DNA from: Bacillus infantis NRRL B-14911
GTDB lineage: Bacteria; Bacillota; Bacilli; Bacillales; Cytobacillaceae
Length of the DNA stretch: 64,000 bases
Direction: 5' to 3'
NCBI RefSeq assembly: GCF_000473245.1
Contig: NC_022524.1
Coordinates: 1,326,501-1,390,500, forward strand
Part shown: one piece after another, positions 16,857-24,787 of the stretch
How positions within the stretch are numbered: position 1 is the first letter of the stretch
Layout of the letters: every line of letters starts with the position of its first letter
The notes under the pieces: model-generated
Told to the model about the DNA's origin: nothing
Databases searched by the model: none
Seen by the model: only the letters and a program-made list of their open reading frames with translations
Made by a program: the position numbers and the translations under genes

Positions 16857-17687
16857 ATGATTTTATTAGAAACCAAGAAATTTGTTGTGGTGCTTATAGG
16901 CGCCATCCTTAATGCGATTGCGATGAATTTTTTCCTGATCCCGGCCAATGTTTATGCCAGCGGGTTCACAGGTGTCGCGCAGCTGCTTTCCAGCATTCTG
17001 GGCGGCTTTGCTTCAACAGGTATTTTATTGTTCGTCCTGAATATACCTGTAACAATCCTTGCATGGAAAAAGGTGGGCAGGTCTTTCACGGTGTACAGCT
17101 TTTTAAGCGTTTTCCTTATGTCCCTATTCCTGGAGCTCATTCCTGTGATCCATGTATCAGAGGATATTCTTCTGAATGCAGTATTTGGAGGCGTCATTGC
17201 TGCTGTTGGCGTAGGGATGACACTTAAATGGGGGGCATCCACTGGAGGAATGGACATCGTCGCGATGCTCCTGTCAAGAATGAAAGACCGTCCTGTCGGT
17301 ACATATTTCTTTACTTTAAATGCCATCATCATCATTACTGCAGGTTTTCTTTACGGCTGGGAAAAAGCTTTATATACGCTTGTGACGCTTTATGCATCTA
17401 CAAGGGTGATCGATGCCATCCATACAAGGCATGAAAAGCTGACTGCCATGATTGTTACGAAAAAATCGGCCGAGCTGAAGCAGGCCATCCACGATAAGCT
17501 TGTGCGCGGCATTACGACCATTCCCGCAAAAGGGGCTTTTACGAATGAAAATAAAGAAATGATGATCATCGTCATCACCCGCTATGAGCTTTTTGACCTT
17601 GAAAGGATCATAAAGGATGTCGATCCTTATGCATTCACCAATATTGTTGAAACAGCAGGGATTTTCGGCTTTTTCAGGAAAGATTGA
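16857..17687 (+). CDS. yitT: YitT family membrane protein
   Basis: A 276-residue protein with five or six helices in the first 170 residues (FLIPANVYASGFTGVAQLL, LKWGASTGGMDIVAMLL) followed by a soluble C-terminal DUF2179 domain (KLTAMIVTKKSAELKQAI and TRYELFDLERIIKDVDP). A GGGGG site precedes ATG 16857. The transport substrate of the family is unknown. It sits between yitS and the BsuPI gene as in B. subtilis. The downstream gene starts 18 bases after its stop. Confidence 0.92.
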   Translation: MILLETKKFVVVLIGAILNAIAMNFFLIPANVYASGFTGVAQLLSSILGGFASTGILLFVLNIPVTILAWKKVGRSFTVYSFLSVFLMSLFLELIPVIHVSEDILLNAVFGGVIAAVGVGMTLKWGASTGGMDIVAMLLSRMKDRPVGTYFFTLNAIIIITAGFLYGWEKALYTLVTLYASTRVIDAIHTRHEKLTAMIVTKKSAELKQAIHDKLVRGITTIPAKGAFTNENKEMMIIVITRYELFDLERIIKDVDPYAFTNIVETAGIFGFFRKD

Positions 17688-17705
17688 TAAAAAGGAGGTA
17701 TTGTC

Positions 17706-18464
17706 ATGTTAAGAATTGCAGCAGTCTTGTTCATGATCTTTGCTTCACTCCCGATGAATGGATCAGGCGCAAATGCGGAAGGCGGTCCTGAGGTTTCCTT
17801 GAGCCTGAATCCCGGCCCGGAATCGGCTGAAATTAAGGTGGGGCTTATCAACAGCTCTGATCAGGCACAGGTTTTTGAGTTCCCAACCTCACAAAGATAT
17901 GATCTGATCATTCGCGATAAGAGCGGTGAAATCGTGTATGATGCTTCGGCAGGAAAGTCCTTTTTGCAGGCCATACAGTACTTGAAGCTGAATCCCGGGG
18001 AATTTGTATCCTGGACCGAATCCTGGGACTATGAAACTGCATCTGGAAGGGTTGGGGAAGGATCCTATTCAGCCGAGTTGTCCATCCCGCTCAAACGGAA
18101 AGGTGAAACCCATGCATCAGTGGTGCTGAGGGATAAAGCCCAGCTCGATGTCCCGGAGGAGAACCCTGCATTCAGGAAAGTGGAGGTAAGCGGGGAGAAT
18201 GGTGTTTATGAGGTGAGAGGGGAAGCAGCTGCTGAAACTGGCAGGTTTTACTATACAGCCGAAGACGGCCATCAGGTGCTTGCTGGGGAGGCAGCAGGCC
18301 CTTCTGATTCAAAATTTCCCGATTGGTCGCCTTTCCATTTCAAAATTAACATACCGGAAAAATCCTTGCCCGAAAATGGCACAGTCATCCTCAGCTTGTA
18401 CGAAAAGGATAAAGAAGGCAGGGTCATCCATACCTATGCTGCAGTCCTGGAAAATTTCCGATAA
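17706..18464 (+). CDS. Secreted BsuPI-type proteinase-inhibitor domain protein
   Basis: A 252-residue protein with a signal peptide (MLRIAAVLFMIFASLPMNGSGANA). Residues 30-140 form a BsuPI/IPI-like beta domain (FPTSQRYDLIIRDKSGEIVYD, then LNPGEFVSW). The C-terminal 100 residues (segment WSPFHFKINIPEKSLPENG, then LSLYEKDKEGRVIH) resemble the Gmad2 Ig-like domain of sporulation and germination proteins; this second assignment is my inference. AAAGGAGG precedes the ATG. The position matches ipi of B. subtilis, whose product is intracellular and shorter, so the signal peptide and extra domain are notable. Confidence 0.8.
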   Translation: MLRIAAVLFMIFASLPMNGSGANAEGGPEVSLSLNPGPESAEIKVGLINSSDQAQVFEFPTSQRYDLIIRDKSGEIVYDASAGKSFLQAIQYLKLNPGEFVSWTESWDYETASGRVGEGSYSAELSIPLKRKGETHASVVLRDKAQLDVPEENPAFRKVEVSGENGVYEVRGEAAAETGRFYYTAEDGHQVLAGEAAGPSDSKFPDWSPFHFKINIPEKSLPENGTVILSLYEKDKEGRVIHTYAAVLENFR

Positions 18465-18468
18465 TTAA

Positions 18469-18501
18469 TAAGAGCATGCCCGCACTGCGGGCATGCTCTT
18501 A
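18469..18501. terminator. Bidirectional terminator between convergent genes
   Basis: A near-perfect 15-16-bp palindrome (TAAGAGCATGCCCGCA with its complement) lies between the BsuPI gene and the convergent DUF3813-like gene. Confidence 0.85.
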
Positions 18502-18505
18502 TTCG

Positions 18506-18697
18506 TCAGCGGCCTGCAAGCTGGTCCAGCTGGTCCTGCAGCTCGCGAAGCTGCTCCTGTTCAGCTCTTGTGGAGTTCGCATAAGCTGAATGGAGTGCGT
18601 TTTTGGCTTTCGCAATCGTCTGCTGCTGTTCAGCCGGCCCTGCCTGTGAGGCCATCTGGACAAATCTCTGCGCTTCCTGATAAAGCCTGTTTCCCAT
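18506..18697 (-). CDS. Small DUF3813-like protein
   Basis: A 63-residue helical, glutamine-rich protein (MGNRLYQEAQRFVQMASQ at the start, ELQDQLDQLAGR at the end), probably a short coiled coil. It resembles the DUF3813 family of Bacillaceae. GGAGG lies inside the end of the preceding small gene, three bases separate the two frames, and they are probably translated as a pair. The function is unknown. Confidence 0.75.
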   Translation of the reverse strand: MGNRLYQEAQRFVQMASQAGPAEQQQTIAKAKNALHSAYANSTRAEQEQLRELQDQLDQLAGR

Positions 18698-18699
18698 CG

Positions 18700-18852
18700 C
18701 TAAATTCCTCCAAGAGAAGATTCCTGTACATTCGCCATCTTCCTCGCTTCGGCTTCAGCATATGTGGTGTGATAGGGTATGCGGGAATCATGCTTGCTTA
18801 CTGTATCTGCACCTTGCTGTACAAAGCGTTTCGATTTGTTGCGTTTGCCCAT
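18700..18852 (-). CDS. Small basic hypothetical protein
   Basis: A 50-residue frame starting ATG 18852 with a strong AGGAGGGG site. The protein starts MGKRNKSKRFVQQGADTVSK and contains YAEAEARKMANVQESS. It is hydrophilic, without a membrane segment. I do not recognise the family with confidence. The strong ribosome site and the coupling to the next gene support it being real. Confidence 0.65.
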   Translation of the reverse strand: MGKRNKSKRFVQQGADTVSKHDSRIPYHTTYAEAEARKMANVQESSLGGI

Positions 18853-18948
18853 TCGGATCCCCTCCTAAGGAAATATGAAACAGCTCTGCTGCCTCTTTGT
18901 TATTATGCGCCAGGGCATGTTTATTTAAAGGAGGGAACAAGAGGAAAA

Positions 18949-18971
18949 GCCCTGCCGGTCAGCGGCAGGGC
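18949..18971 (-). terminator. Terminator of yitU
   Basis: GCCCTGCCG and CGGCAGGGC form a 9-bp stem with a 5-base loop, followed on the minus strand by TTTT. Confidence 0.75.
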
Positions 18972-18981
18972 CCATGTTAAA

Positions 18982-19803
18982 TTATTTTAAGGCGTTCAGG
19001 CCCAGCAGATCATTGAGATACACGCCGATTCCATCCTGCTCATTGGTCAGCGTCATTTCATTTGCGACATTTTTCACCACATCGATTGCATTGCCCATGG
19101 CAATTCCGCGTCCGGCATATTCAAGCATCTCCAGGTCATTATCTTCGTCCCCGAATGCAATGATTCTTTCAGGCGGGATCTGGAAGTAGTCGGAGGCCTT
19201 CTTCAGCCCGACGGCTTTGTTCAAACCGGATTTTACGATCTCGATGACATGCCATGGAGCAGCCCACCGCCTGTGATCAATAACCTCGGCATGGACCTCT
19301 GATAAATGGCTCCGGATGGTTTTGACTTGTTCCTCATCGGTATGGATCAGCATACTGGTCGGTGAATCTGTGAGGAATCTCCTTAAATCTCCCGTGGTTA
19401 TTTCAGGGTCTCCCATGCCAAAAACGTCGAGCAGTTTCTCATCATGGTAGTGGAAGTATACCTCATCAATCACTTCTGCAATGATATTGTGAAATGAAAA
19501 GCCGCTGCAGGCTTCGACAATTTCCTTTGCCACTTTTATATCCATTGGGGTATGGTATACCCCCCAGTTCCTGTCCTTAGGGTGGTGGATAAAGGCGCCG
19601 TTAAAGTTAACAATAGGAGTATCCAGCCCCATTTCATGATAATACATCTGGCTTGATCTGAAAGGCCTCCCGGTTGCAATCATGACAATATGCCCTGCCT
19701 CCCGGGCTTTTTGGATCACATGCTTTGTTTTTGCGGAAATGGTTTTATCGTCTTTTAATAAGGTTCCATCTAAGTCCAATGCAATTAAATGTTTTTCTGC
19801 CAT
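18982..19803 (-). CDS. yitU: HAD superfamily (Cof-type) phosphatase
   Basis: A 273-residue hydrolase with the four HAD motifs: DLDGTLLKDD near residue 9 (catalytic Asp), ATGRPFRSS near 43, a motif-III Lys around SGLNKAVGLKKA and GDEDNDLEMLEYAG near 218. The Cof-type cap domain lies between motifs II and III. Family members dephosphorylate small phosphorylated metabolites such as FMN precursors or sugar phosphates; the substrate here is unknown. GAAGGAGA precedes the ATG. The position matches yitU. Confidence 0.92.
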   Translation of the reverse strand: MAEKHLIALDLDGTLLKDDKTISAKTKHVIQKAREAGHIVMIATGRPFRSSQMYYHEMGLDTPIVNFNGAFIHHPKDRNWGVYHTPMDIKVAKEIVEACSGFSFHNIIAEVIDEVYFHYHDEKLLDVFGMGDPEITTGDLRRFLTDSPTSMLIHTDEEQVKTIRSHLSEVHAEVIDHRRWAAPWHVIEIVKSGLNKAVGLKKASDYFQIPPERIIAFGDEDNDLEMLEYAGRGIAMGNAIDVVKNVANEMTLTNEQDGIGVYLNDLLGLNALK

Positions 19804-20075
19804 AAAGTCTCCTTCTCATTTCTGTATTAGGATAATCTCAGTGTAAAGCTTTAGGCAAATAAATGTCAGCATGCTACACTAAAGATATAGAAAGAATTTA
19901 CATAAGGAAATTCCGGGGAAGCTGTTTTTTCCGGGAAGTCCGGGAGTCTGCCATGCCCAGCCGATTCCTGTATGTGTATTTACCACTATCGTACCAATTT
20001 AATATTTATTTTGTAAAAAAAATCGCATTTTTAAAGAAAAAATGATCTTTTTTATGTGAACGCGGGAGGAACACC

Positions 20076-20870
20076 ATGATTATTATTGAAAATAGAAAAG
20101 TGGAAGGCATTCCTGTGCTGCATCTCGCAGACAAAGAGAAGTTCGGTGAAAAACTGCCATTCATTGTATTTGTACATGGTTTTACAAGTGCGAAAGAGCA
20201 TAATCTCCATTATGCCTATCTGCTCGCGGAGAAAGGCTTTCGGGTTGTCCTTCCGGAGGCTCTCTACCATGGGGAAAGAAGCACAGGCCTGACCGGAAAT
20301 GATCTGAACGTGAAATTCTGGGAAATTGTGCTCACTGAGATAGAAGAGCTGAATGTAATTAAAAATGCGTTTGCATCAGAGGGCCTGATTGATGAAGAAA
20401 AAATAGGACTTGCCGGAACCTCGATGGGCGGCATTGTTACCATGGGCGCCCTGACGCGGTATGACTGGATTAAAACGGCAGTAAGCCTGATGGGCATGCC
20501 TTATTATGAGAAGTTTGCCCTTTGGCAGATCGACGAGCTGAAGAAGCACGGAATTGATCTTCCTTTTAAAGAAGAAGAACTGGCCGGACTGCTGCAAAAA
20601 CTGAAAGAGCTGGATATCAGCCAGCAGCCTGAAAAACTTGCAGGGAGGCCGATATTGTTTTGGCACGGAAAGAAAGACCAGGTTGTCCCTTATCACTATA
20701 CTTATCATTTTTATGAATCGATTAGAACAAACTATGAAGAGATGCCCGAAAAGCTTGTCTTTCTGACAGACGAAAACGCCGGGCATAAAGTATCAAGAGA
20801 AGGGCTGCTCAAAACGGTTGAGTGGTTTGAAACGTATTTAGGGGATGGACCTTCCGGCCTGGAGTCATAA
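20076..20870 (+). CDS. yitV: Alpha/beta hydrolase, YitV-type esterase
   Basis: A 264-residue serine hydrolase with the oxyanion loop FVHGFTSAKEH near residue 30, the nucleophile elbow GTSMGG near 116, a late Asp in FWHGKKDQVVPY and a His in DENAGHKVSREGL. It lacks a signal peptide. GGGAGGAACACC precedes the ATG. It lies upstream of the DUF59 gene, as yitV is upstream of yitW in B. subtilis. The substrate is unknown, probably a short-chain ester. Confidence 0.9.
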   Translation: MIIIENRKVEGIPVLHLADKEKFGEKLPFIVFVHGFTSAKEHNLHYAYLLAEKGFRVVLPEALYHGERSTGLTGNDLNVKFWEIVLTEIEELNVIKNAFASEGLIDEEKIGLAGTSMGGIVTMGALTRYDWIKTAVSLMGMPYYEKFALWQIDELKKHGIDLPFKEEELAGLLQKLKELDISQQPEKLAGRPILFWHGKKDQVVPYHYTYHFYESIRTNYEEMPEKLVFLTDENAGHKVSREGLLKTVEWFETYLGDGPSGLES

Positions 20871-20940
20871 GTTTTTTCAAGAGCGCGGCTTTTTGTTATC
20901 ATAGAATCAGCTTAATAATAACTGCTAAGGAGTGATTAGC

Positions 20941-21249
20941 ATGGATCAGGAATTAAAAGACAGCATCATGGGGGCCCTTGAGCTTGTAGTCGACCCTGAA
21001 CTTGGTGTAGATATAGTCAATCTTGGACTGGTATATGATGTGAAAATGGAAGACGAAGGAACGGCTGTAGTCGATATGACGCTCACTTCCATGGGCTGTC
21101 CGCTTGCCGGAACGATTGTTGACCAGGTAAAGGCTGCTCTTTCAGATATACCTGAAGTGAAAAATACAGAAGTGAACATTGTCTGGAGCCCGCCATGGAC
21201 AAAGGATAAAATGTCCCGCTATGCTAAGATAGCCCTGGGCGTACAATAA
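20941..21249 (+). CDS. yitW: MIP18/DUF59 family iron-sulfur assembly protein
   Basis: A 102-residue protein of the MIP18/SufT family with the signature DPELGVDIVNLGLVYDV near residue 20 and LTSMGCPLAGTI with the conserved Cys near 58. Family members help mature Fe-S proteins. AAGGAGTG precedes ATG 20941. The next gene starts one base after its stop, so the two are coupled. Confidence 0.9.
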   Translation: MDQELKDSIMGALELVVDPELGVDIVNLGLVYDVKMEDEGTAVVDMTLTSMGCPLAGTIVDQVKAALSDIPEVKNTEVNIVWSPPWTKDKMSRYAKIALGVQ

Positions 21250-21250
21250 T

Positions 21251-21589
21251 ATGAAAAACAAGGTTATACTGGTCAGCTCCGATCAATTGGGCAAAGGAGA
21301 TGCAGAGCTTGGCTCCGGTGTGCTTGAAACCTTTTTTACCCTATTGAAGCAGCAGAAGGAGCTTCCTGCGGCAATCTTTTTCATGAATAGCGGCGTATAT
21401 GCCCTGACAGGGGAATCATTTGTTTCGGTTCATGCAAAAGAGCTGGAGGAAAAAGGAGTCGGCATCTTTGCATGCAAGACATGCGTGGATCACTATGGTG
21501 TCGGGGACAAGCTGTATGCCGGGAAAATCAGCGGCATGGCCCATTTTGTCGAGCTTGCCGCCAGTCATGAAGTTCTGACAATTTCTTAA
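21251..21589 (+). CDS. DsrE-like / YedF C-terminal domain sulfur-carrier-type protein
   Basis: A 112-residue protein beginning MKNKVILVSSDQLGKGDAELG. The putative active Cys pair lies in FACKTCVDHYGVGDKL near residue 77, similar to the DsrE-like domain of YedF proteins. DsrE proteins carry sulfur as persulfide. It is coupled to the DUF59 gene and is followed by moeA 80 bases later, so a role in sulfur transfer for Fe-S or molybdenum cofactor chemistry is possible, but this is inference. Confidence 0.8.
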   Translation: MKNKVILVSSDQLGKGDAELGSGVLETFFTLLKQQKELPAAIFFMNSGVYALTGESFVSVHAKELEEKGVGIFACKTCVDHYGVGDKLYAGKISGMAHFVELAASHEVLTIS

Positions 21590-21669
21590 ATAGACAGCGG
21601 AGAAAACAGCAGGATATCCTGCTGTTTTTTAGCACTTTCAAAAATGAATACATAAGGAGTGGAAAAGGC

Positions 21670-22935
21670 ATGGTCGAAAGGAGAAAGCCTATCCCTGTAA
21701 GGGAAGCTATTGATAAAATCCTGCAGATGGATTTTTCCGGGGAAACTGAATGGGTCCCAATCAATCAAAGCTATGGCCGTTATCTTGCGGAAGATTTAAA
21801 GGCAGCGAATGATGTGCCTCATTTTGACCGTTCCCCGTATGATGGATTTGCCGTCAGGGCAGCTGATACAGCAGGTGCCTCAGCTGACAGCCCTGTGGAA
21901 TTTGAGGTTGTGGACCATATTGGGGCCGGCTATGTGGCAAAGGTGCAAGTGGGAGCATACCAGGCTGCGAGAATCATGACAGGTGCTCAAATGCCCGCAG
22001 AATGTGATGCAGTGGTTATGCTGGAGCTTGCCAGGACAGAGGAGGGGGACGGAAAGAATTTTATGAGCATAAAAAGGTCCTTTAAATCAGGAGATAATGT
22101 TTCTTTTCAGGGGGAGGATGCGAAAGAAGGAGACATCCTGCTCAGAAAAGGAAAAAAAATCAATCCGGGTGTGATCGCCATGCTGGCCACCTTCGGCTGC
22201 AGCAAAGTGCCTGTCGCCAAAAAGCCTGCTATCGGGCTGTTTGCAACAGGCACTGAGCTGCTTGATGTGGATGAGGCGCTTGAACCGGGCCGAATCAGAA
22301 ACAGCAATTCCCATATGGTGATGGCGCAGATTGAGCGCTCGGGCGCCGCCTGCGAGTATTATGGGAAGCTCCCGGACGATTTTGATACGTGCTTTACAGC
22401 CATAGAGGCAGCGCTTGAAAAAACCGATATCCTCGTCACTACAGGCGGTGTGTCGGTAGGGGATTATGATTATCTGCCGGCTATATACCAAAAGCTTGGC
22501 GCTGAAGTGCTTTTTAACAAGGTGGCCATGCGCCCTGGAAGTGTCACAACTGTAGCCCGCCTTGGCGGAAAGCTGTTATTTGGGCTGTCAGGCAATCCAT
22601 CTGCCTGCTATGTGGGTTTCGAGCTGTTCGTAAGGCCGGTGATCCGGGGAATGCTGTATACGGATAAAATTCATTTACGGATGGTGCAGGCTGCTCTTGG
22701 GGAAGACTTCCCAAAACCGAATCCATTTACACGGTTTGTGCGGAGCAGGCTTGAATACGAGAATGGCCGGCTCATCTCAGTGCCAAGCGGCGTGGATAAA
22801 TCGAATATTGTCATGAGCCTGGCGGGGGCAGATGCTCTTATGGTGCTTCCCGGCGGTACAAGGGGATACCAAAGGGGCGATGAAGTACATGTGCTGCTGC
22901 TCGAGGATGACCAGGGAAGCAGCCAGCCATGGTAA
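21670..22935 (+). CDS. moeA: Molybdopterin molybdenumtransferase MoeA
   Basis: A 421-residue enzyme that inserts molybdate into adenylated molybdopterin. The motifs are PHFDRSPYDGFAVRA near residue 55, GAQMPAECDAVVMLE near 105, LFATGTELLD near 190, TGGVSVGDYDYL near 258 and LSGNPSACYVGFELFVRP near 305. AAGGAGTGG precedes ATG 21670. It overlaps mobB by seven bases. The remaining cofactor genes are not in the window. Confidence 0.95.
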   Translation: MVERRKPIPVREAIDKILQMDFSGETEWVPINQSYGRYLAEDLKAANDVPHFDRSPYDGFAVRAADTAGASADSPVEFEVVDHIGAGYVAKVQVGAYQAARIMTGAQMPAECDAVVMLELARTEEGDGKNFMSIKRSFKSGDNVSFQGEDAKEGDILLRKGKKINPGVIAMLATFGCSKVPVAKKPAIGLFATGTELLDVDEALEPGRIRNSNSHMVMAQIERSGAACEYYGKLPDDFDTCFTAIEAALEKTDILVTTGGVSVGDYDYLPAIYQKLGAEVLFNKVAMRPGSVTTVARLGGKLLFGLSGNPSACYVGFELFVRPVIRGMLYTDKIHLRMVQAALGEDFPKPNPFTRFVRSRLEYENGRLISVPSGVDKSNIVMSLAGADALMVLPGGTRGYQRGDEVHVLLLEDDQGSSQPW

Positions 22936-23444
22936 AGCCCGTTGTTTTTCAGATTGTGGGTTTCAAGAACAGCGGGAAGACAACGCTTGTCCAGGCAGTA
23001 ATAAGAAAGCTGCAAAAGAGAGGGTTTGCAGCCGTGACAATCAAGCATCATGGGCATGGGGGGAAACCGGATGTTCTTGAGGATAAAGATACCTCTTTGC
23101 ATATGAGAGCTGGTGCGCTGGCCAGCCTCGCGGAAGGGGAGGGCAGCATCCTGATCCAGGCTGACAGGCTGGACTGGCCCCTGGAGCGGCTTATTCAGCT
23201 GATGTCTGCTTTCGGGCCTGACATCATCCTTATCGAAGGATATAAAAAGGAGTGCTATCCGAAAGCTGTAATTGTCCGGAACCTGGAAGAGGCGGAAGAC
23301 TTGTCCCGTCTTGACAATATCCATGCTGCCGTAACTCCCCTTTTGCCTGAAGATATGCATCCCTATTTCGGGAAGAATCTTGTCTGGTCATCTTCGGAAG
23401 CAGCAGATAAATTGGCTGCTTATGTTATCAGTCTTTCTCAATAG
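22929..23444 (+). CDS. mobB: Molybdopterin-guanine dinucleotide biosynthesis protein MobB
   Basis: A 171-residue P-loop NTPase. The Walker A is VGFKNSGKTTLVQ near residue 8, then KHHGHGGKPDVLEDKDT and DIILIEGYKKECYPK follow, all typical of MobB. It assists MobA in making MGD cofactor. The ATG overlaps the end of moeA, so translation is coupled. A terminator follows at once. Confidence 0.94.
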   Translation: MVKPVVFQIVGFKNSGKTTLVQAVIRKLQKRGFAAVTIKHHGHGGKPDVLEDKDTSLHMRAGALASLAEGEGSILIQADRLDWPLERLIQLMSAFGPDIILIEGYKKECYPKAVIVRNLEEAEDLSRLDNIHAAVTPLLPEDMHPYFGKNLVWSSSEAADKLAAYVISLSQ

Positions 23445-23455
23445 ATTTGTTGAAC

Positions 23456-23482
23456 AGCCACCCTTCGGGGCGGCTTTTTTTT
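23456..23482 (+). terminator. Terminator of moeA-mobB
   Basis: AGCCACCC and GGGGCGGCT pair around TTC and run into eight T residues. Confidence 0.8.
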
Positions 23483-23499
23483 ATTTGAATCAGGCATGA

Positions 23500-23517
23500 T
23501 ATGAATTTTCATTCATG
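23500..23517. promoter_or_regulatory. Upstream ARG box of argC
   Basis: TATGAATTTTCATTCATG fits the 18-bp ArgR/AhrC box (TNTGNATWWWWATNCANA) with two mismatches. It is about 75-90 bases upstream of the predicted argC transcription start. Confidence 0.7.
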
Positions 23518-23554
23518 ATTTTGAATATTTAATTAAAAATTAACATATTTATGG

Positions 23555-23583
23555 TTGATTTTGTTTTGCTAAATTTCTATAAT
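23555..23583 (+). promoter_or_regulatory. Sigma-A promoter of the arginine operon
   Basis: TTGATT (23555-23560), a 17-base spacer and TATAAT (23578-23583) lie between the two ARG boxes. The predicted start is near 23590. Confidence 0.8.
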
Positions 23584-23594
23584 AAGAGAAACAT

Positions 23595-23612
23595 TATACA
23601 TATTTATAAATA
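23595..23612. promoter_or_regulatory. Downstream ARG box of argC
   Basis: TATACATATTTATAAATA fits the ARG box pattern with two mismatches at the G and C positions. It covers the first transcribed bases, so ArgR/AhrC bound here and at the upstream box could block the promoter. Confidence 0.55.
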
Positions 23613-23649
23613 TATTTGATTAAATATACAAAGGTGAGGGAGGGAGCCC

Positions 23650-24681
23650 ATGAAGGCATCCATTATCGGTACAACAGGATACGGCGGGGCAGAGCTTCTC
23701 CGCATTTTACAGCACCATCCTTATTTCCGGATTCAATCCATACACTCTACCAGGGGGGAAGCACCTGTTTCCAATGAATATCCGCATCTGCTTGAGATAA
23801 ACAGGCAAACTTTAGAGGGAATTGAAATAGAGAAGATTTCAGAGCAATCTGACGTGGTCTTTCTGGCAGCTCCTTCAGGTGCATCTGGCCAGCTTGCCGG
23901 CCAGTTTGCAGGAAGGGATATTAAAGTCATCGATCTGTCCGGGGATTTAAGGCTGCCGGGGGATCAGTATAAATCCTGGTACAAGAAAGATCCACCGGAC
24001 GTTTCGGTGATTGAAGAATCTGTATACGGTCTGAGCGAGTGGAATAGAGAAAAGATCGAGGGGGCGGATATCATAGCCAATCCCGGATGCTATCCAACAG
24101 CAGCTTTGCTGGGCCTTGCTCCAGCACTCTTAGGGGGGCTTATAAAGCCGCAGGGAATTATCATCGATGCAAAATCAGGTATATCGGGTGCCGGCCGTTC
24201 TCCTTCAAAAGGGACCATGTTTGCGGAAATGAGCGAAAACTTCAAGATCTACAAAGTGAATGAGCATCAGCATACACCTGAAATTGAACAGCAGCTCAAG
24301 CTGTGGAATAAAGATACTTCCCCAATCACTTTCAGCACACACTTGATTCCTGCCGTACGTGGAATCATGGCAACCATGTATGGTGAACTGGAGGAAGGCA
24401 TTACAGCAGAAGAAGCAGCAAGCGCATACCGGGAAGCTTATGAAGCTGCGCCATTTATAAGGGTAAGGCAGCAGGGAAATTACCCTGCCACCAAGGAGGT
24501 CACAGGCAGCAATTATTGTGATATCGGACTTAGCGCAGATAAGCGGACAGGAAGGCTTACCATAGTAGCAGTCATTGATAACCTGATGAAAGGGGCTGCC
24601 GGCCAGGCTGTCCAGAATGCCAATCTGATGTTCGGATTTCCGGAAAATGCGGGGCTTGAATTCATACCAGTATTTCCATGA
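23650..24681 (+). CDS. argC: N-acetyl-gamma-glutamyl-phosphate reductase
   Basis: A 343-residue NADP-dependent enzyme, third step of arginine synthesis from glutamate. The motifs are TGYGGAELLRIL near residue 9, FLAAPSGASG near 72, the catalytic Cys in ANPGCYPTAALL near 147, and KSGISGAGRSP near 177. GTGAGGGAGG precedes ATG 23650. It heads the argCJBD-carAB-argF operon. Two ARG boxes flank the promoter. Confidence 0.97.
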   Translation: MKASIIGTTGYGGAELLRILQHHPYFRIQSIHSTRGEAPVSNEYPHLLEINRQTLEGIEIEKISEQSDVVFLAAPSGASGQLAGQFAGRDIKVIDLSGDLRLPGDQYKSWYKKDPPDVSVIEESVYGLSEWNREKIEGADIIANPGCYPTAALLGLAPALLGGLIKPQGIIIDAKSGISGAGRSPSKGTMFAEMSENFKIYKVNEHQHTPEIEQQLKLWNKDTSPITFSTHLIPAVRGIMATMYGELEEGITAEEAASAYREAYEAAPFIRVRQQGNYPATKEVTGSNYCDIGLSADKRTGRLTIVAVIDNLMKGAAGQAVQNANLMFGFPENAGLEFIPVFP

Positions 24682-24787
24682 TGGCAAACGTCCGTTAAGA
24701 ACTGGTCGATTATAGCATTATGGACTGTTCAATTACTGGTGCCAAATGCTTAGTGTTTTTTAAAAGAAAATTCTTAGGAGGCAAATC

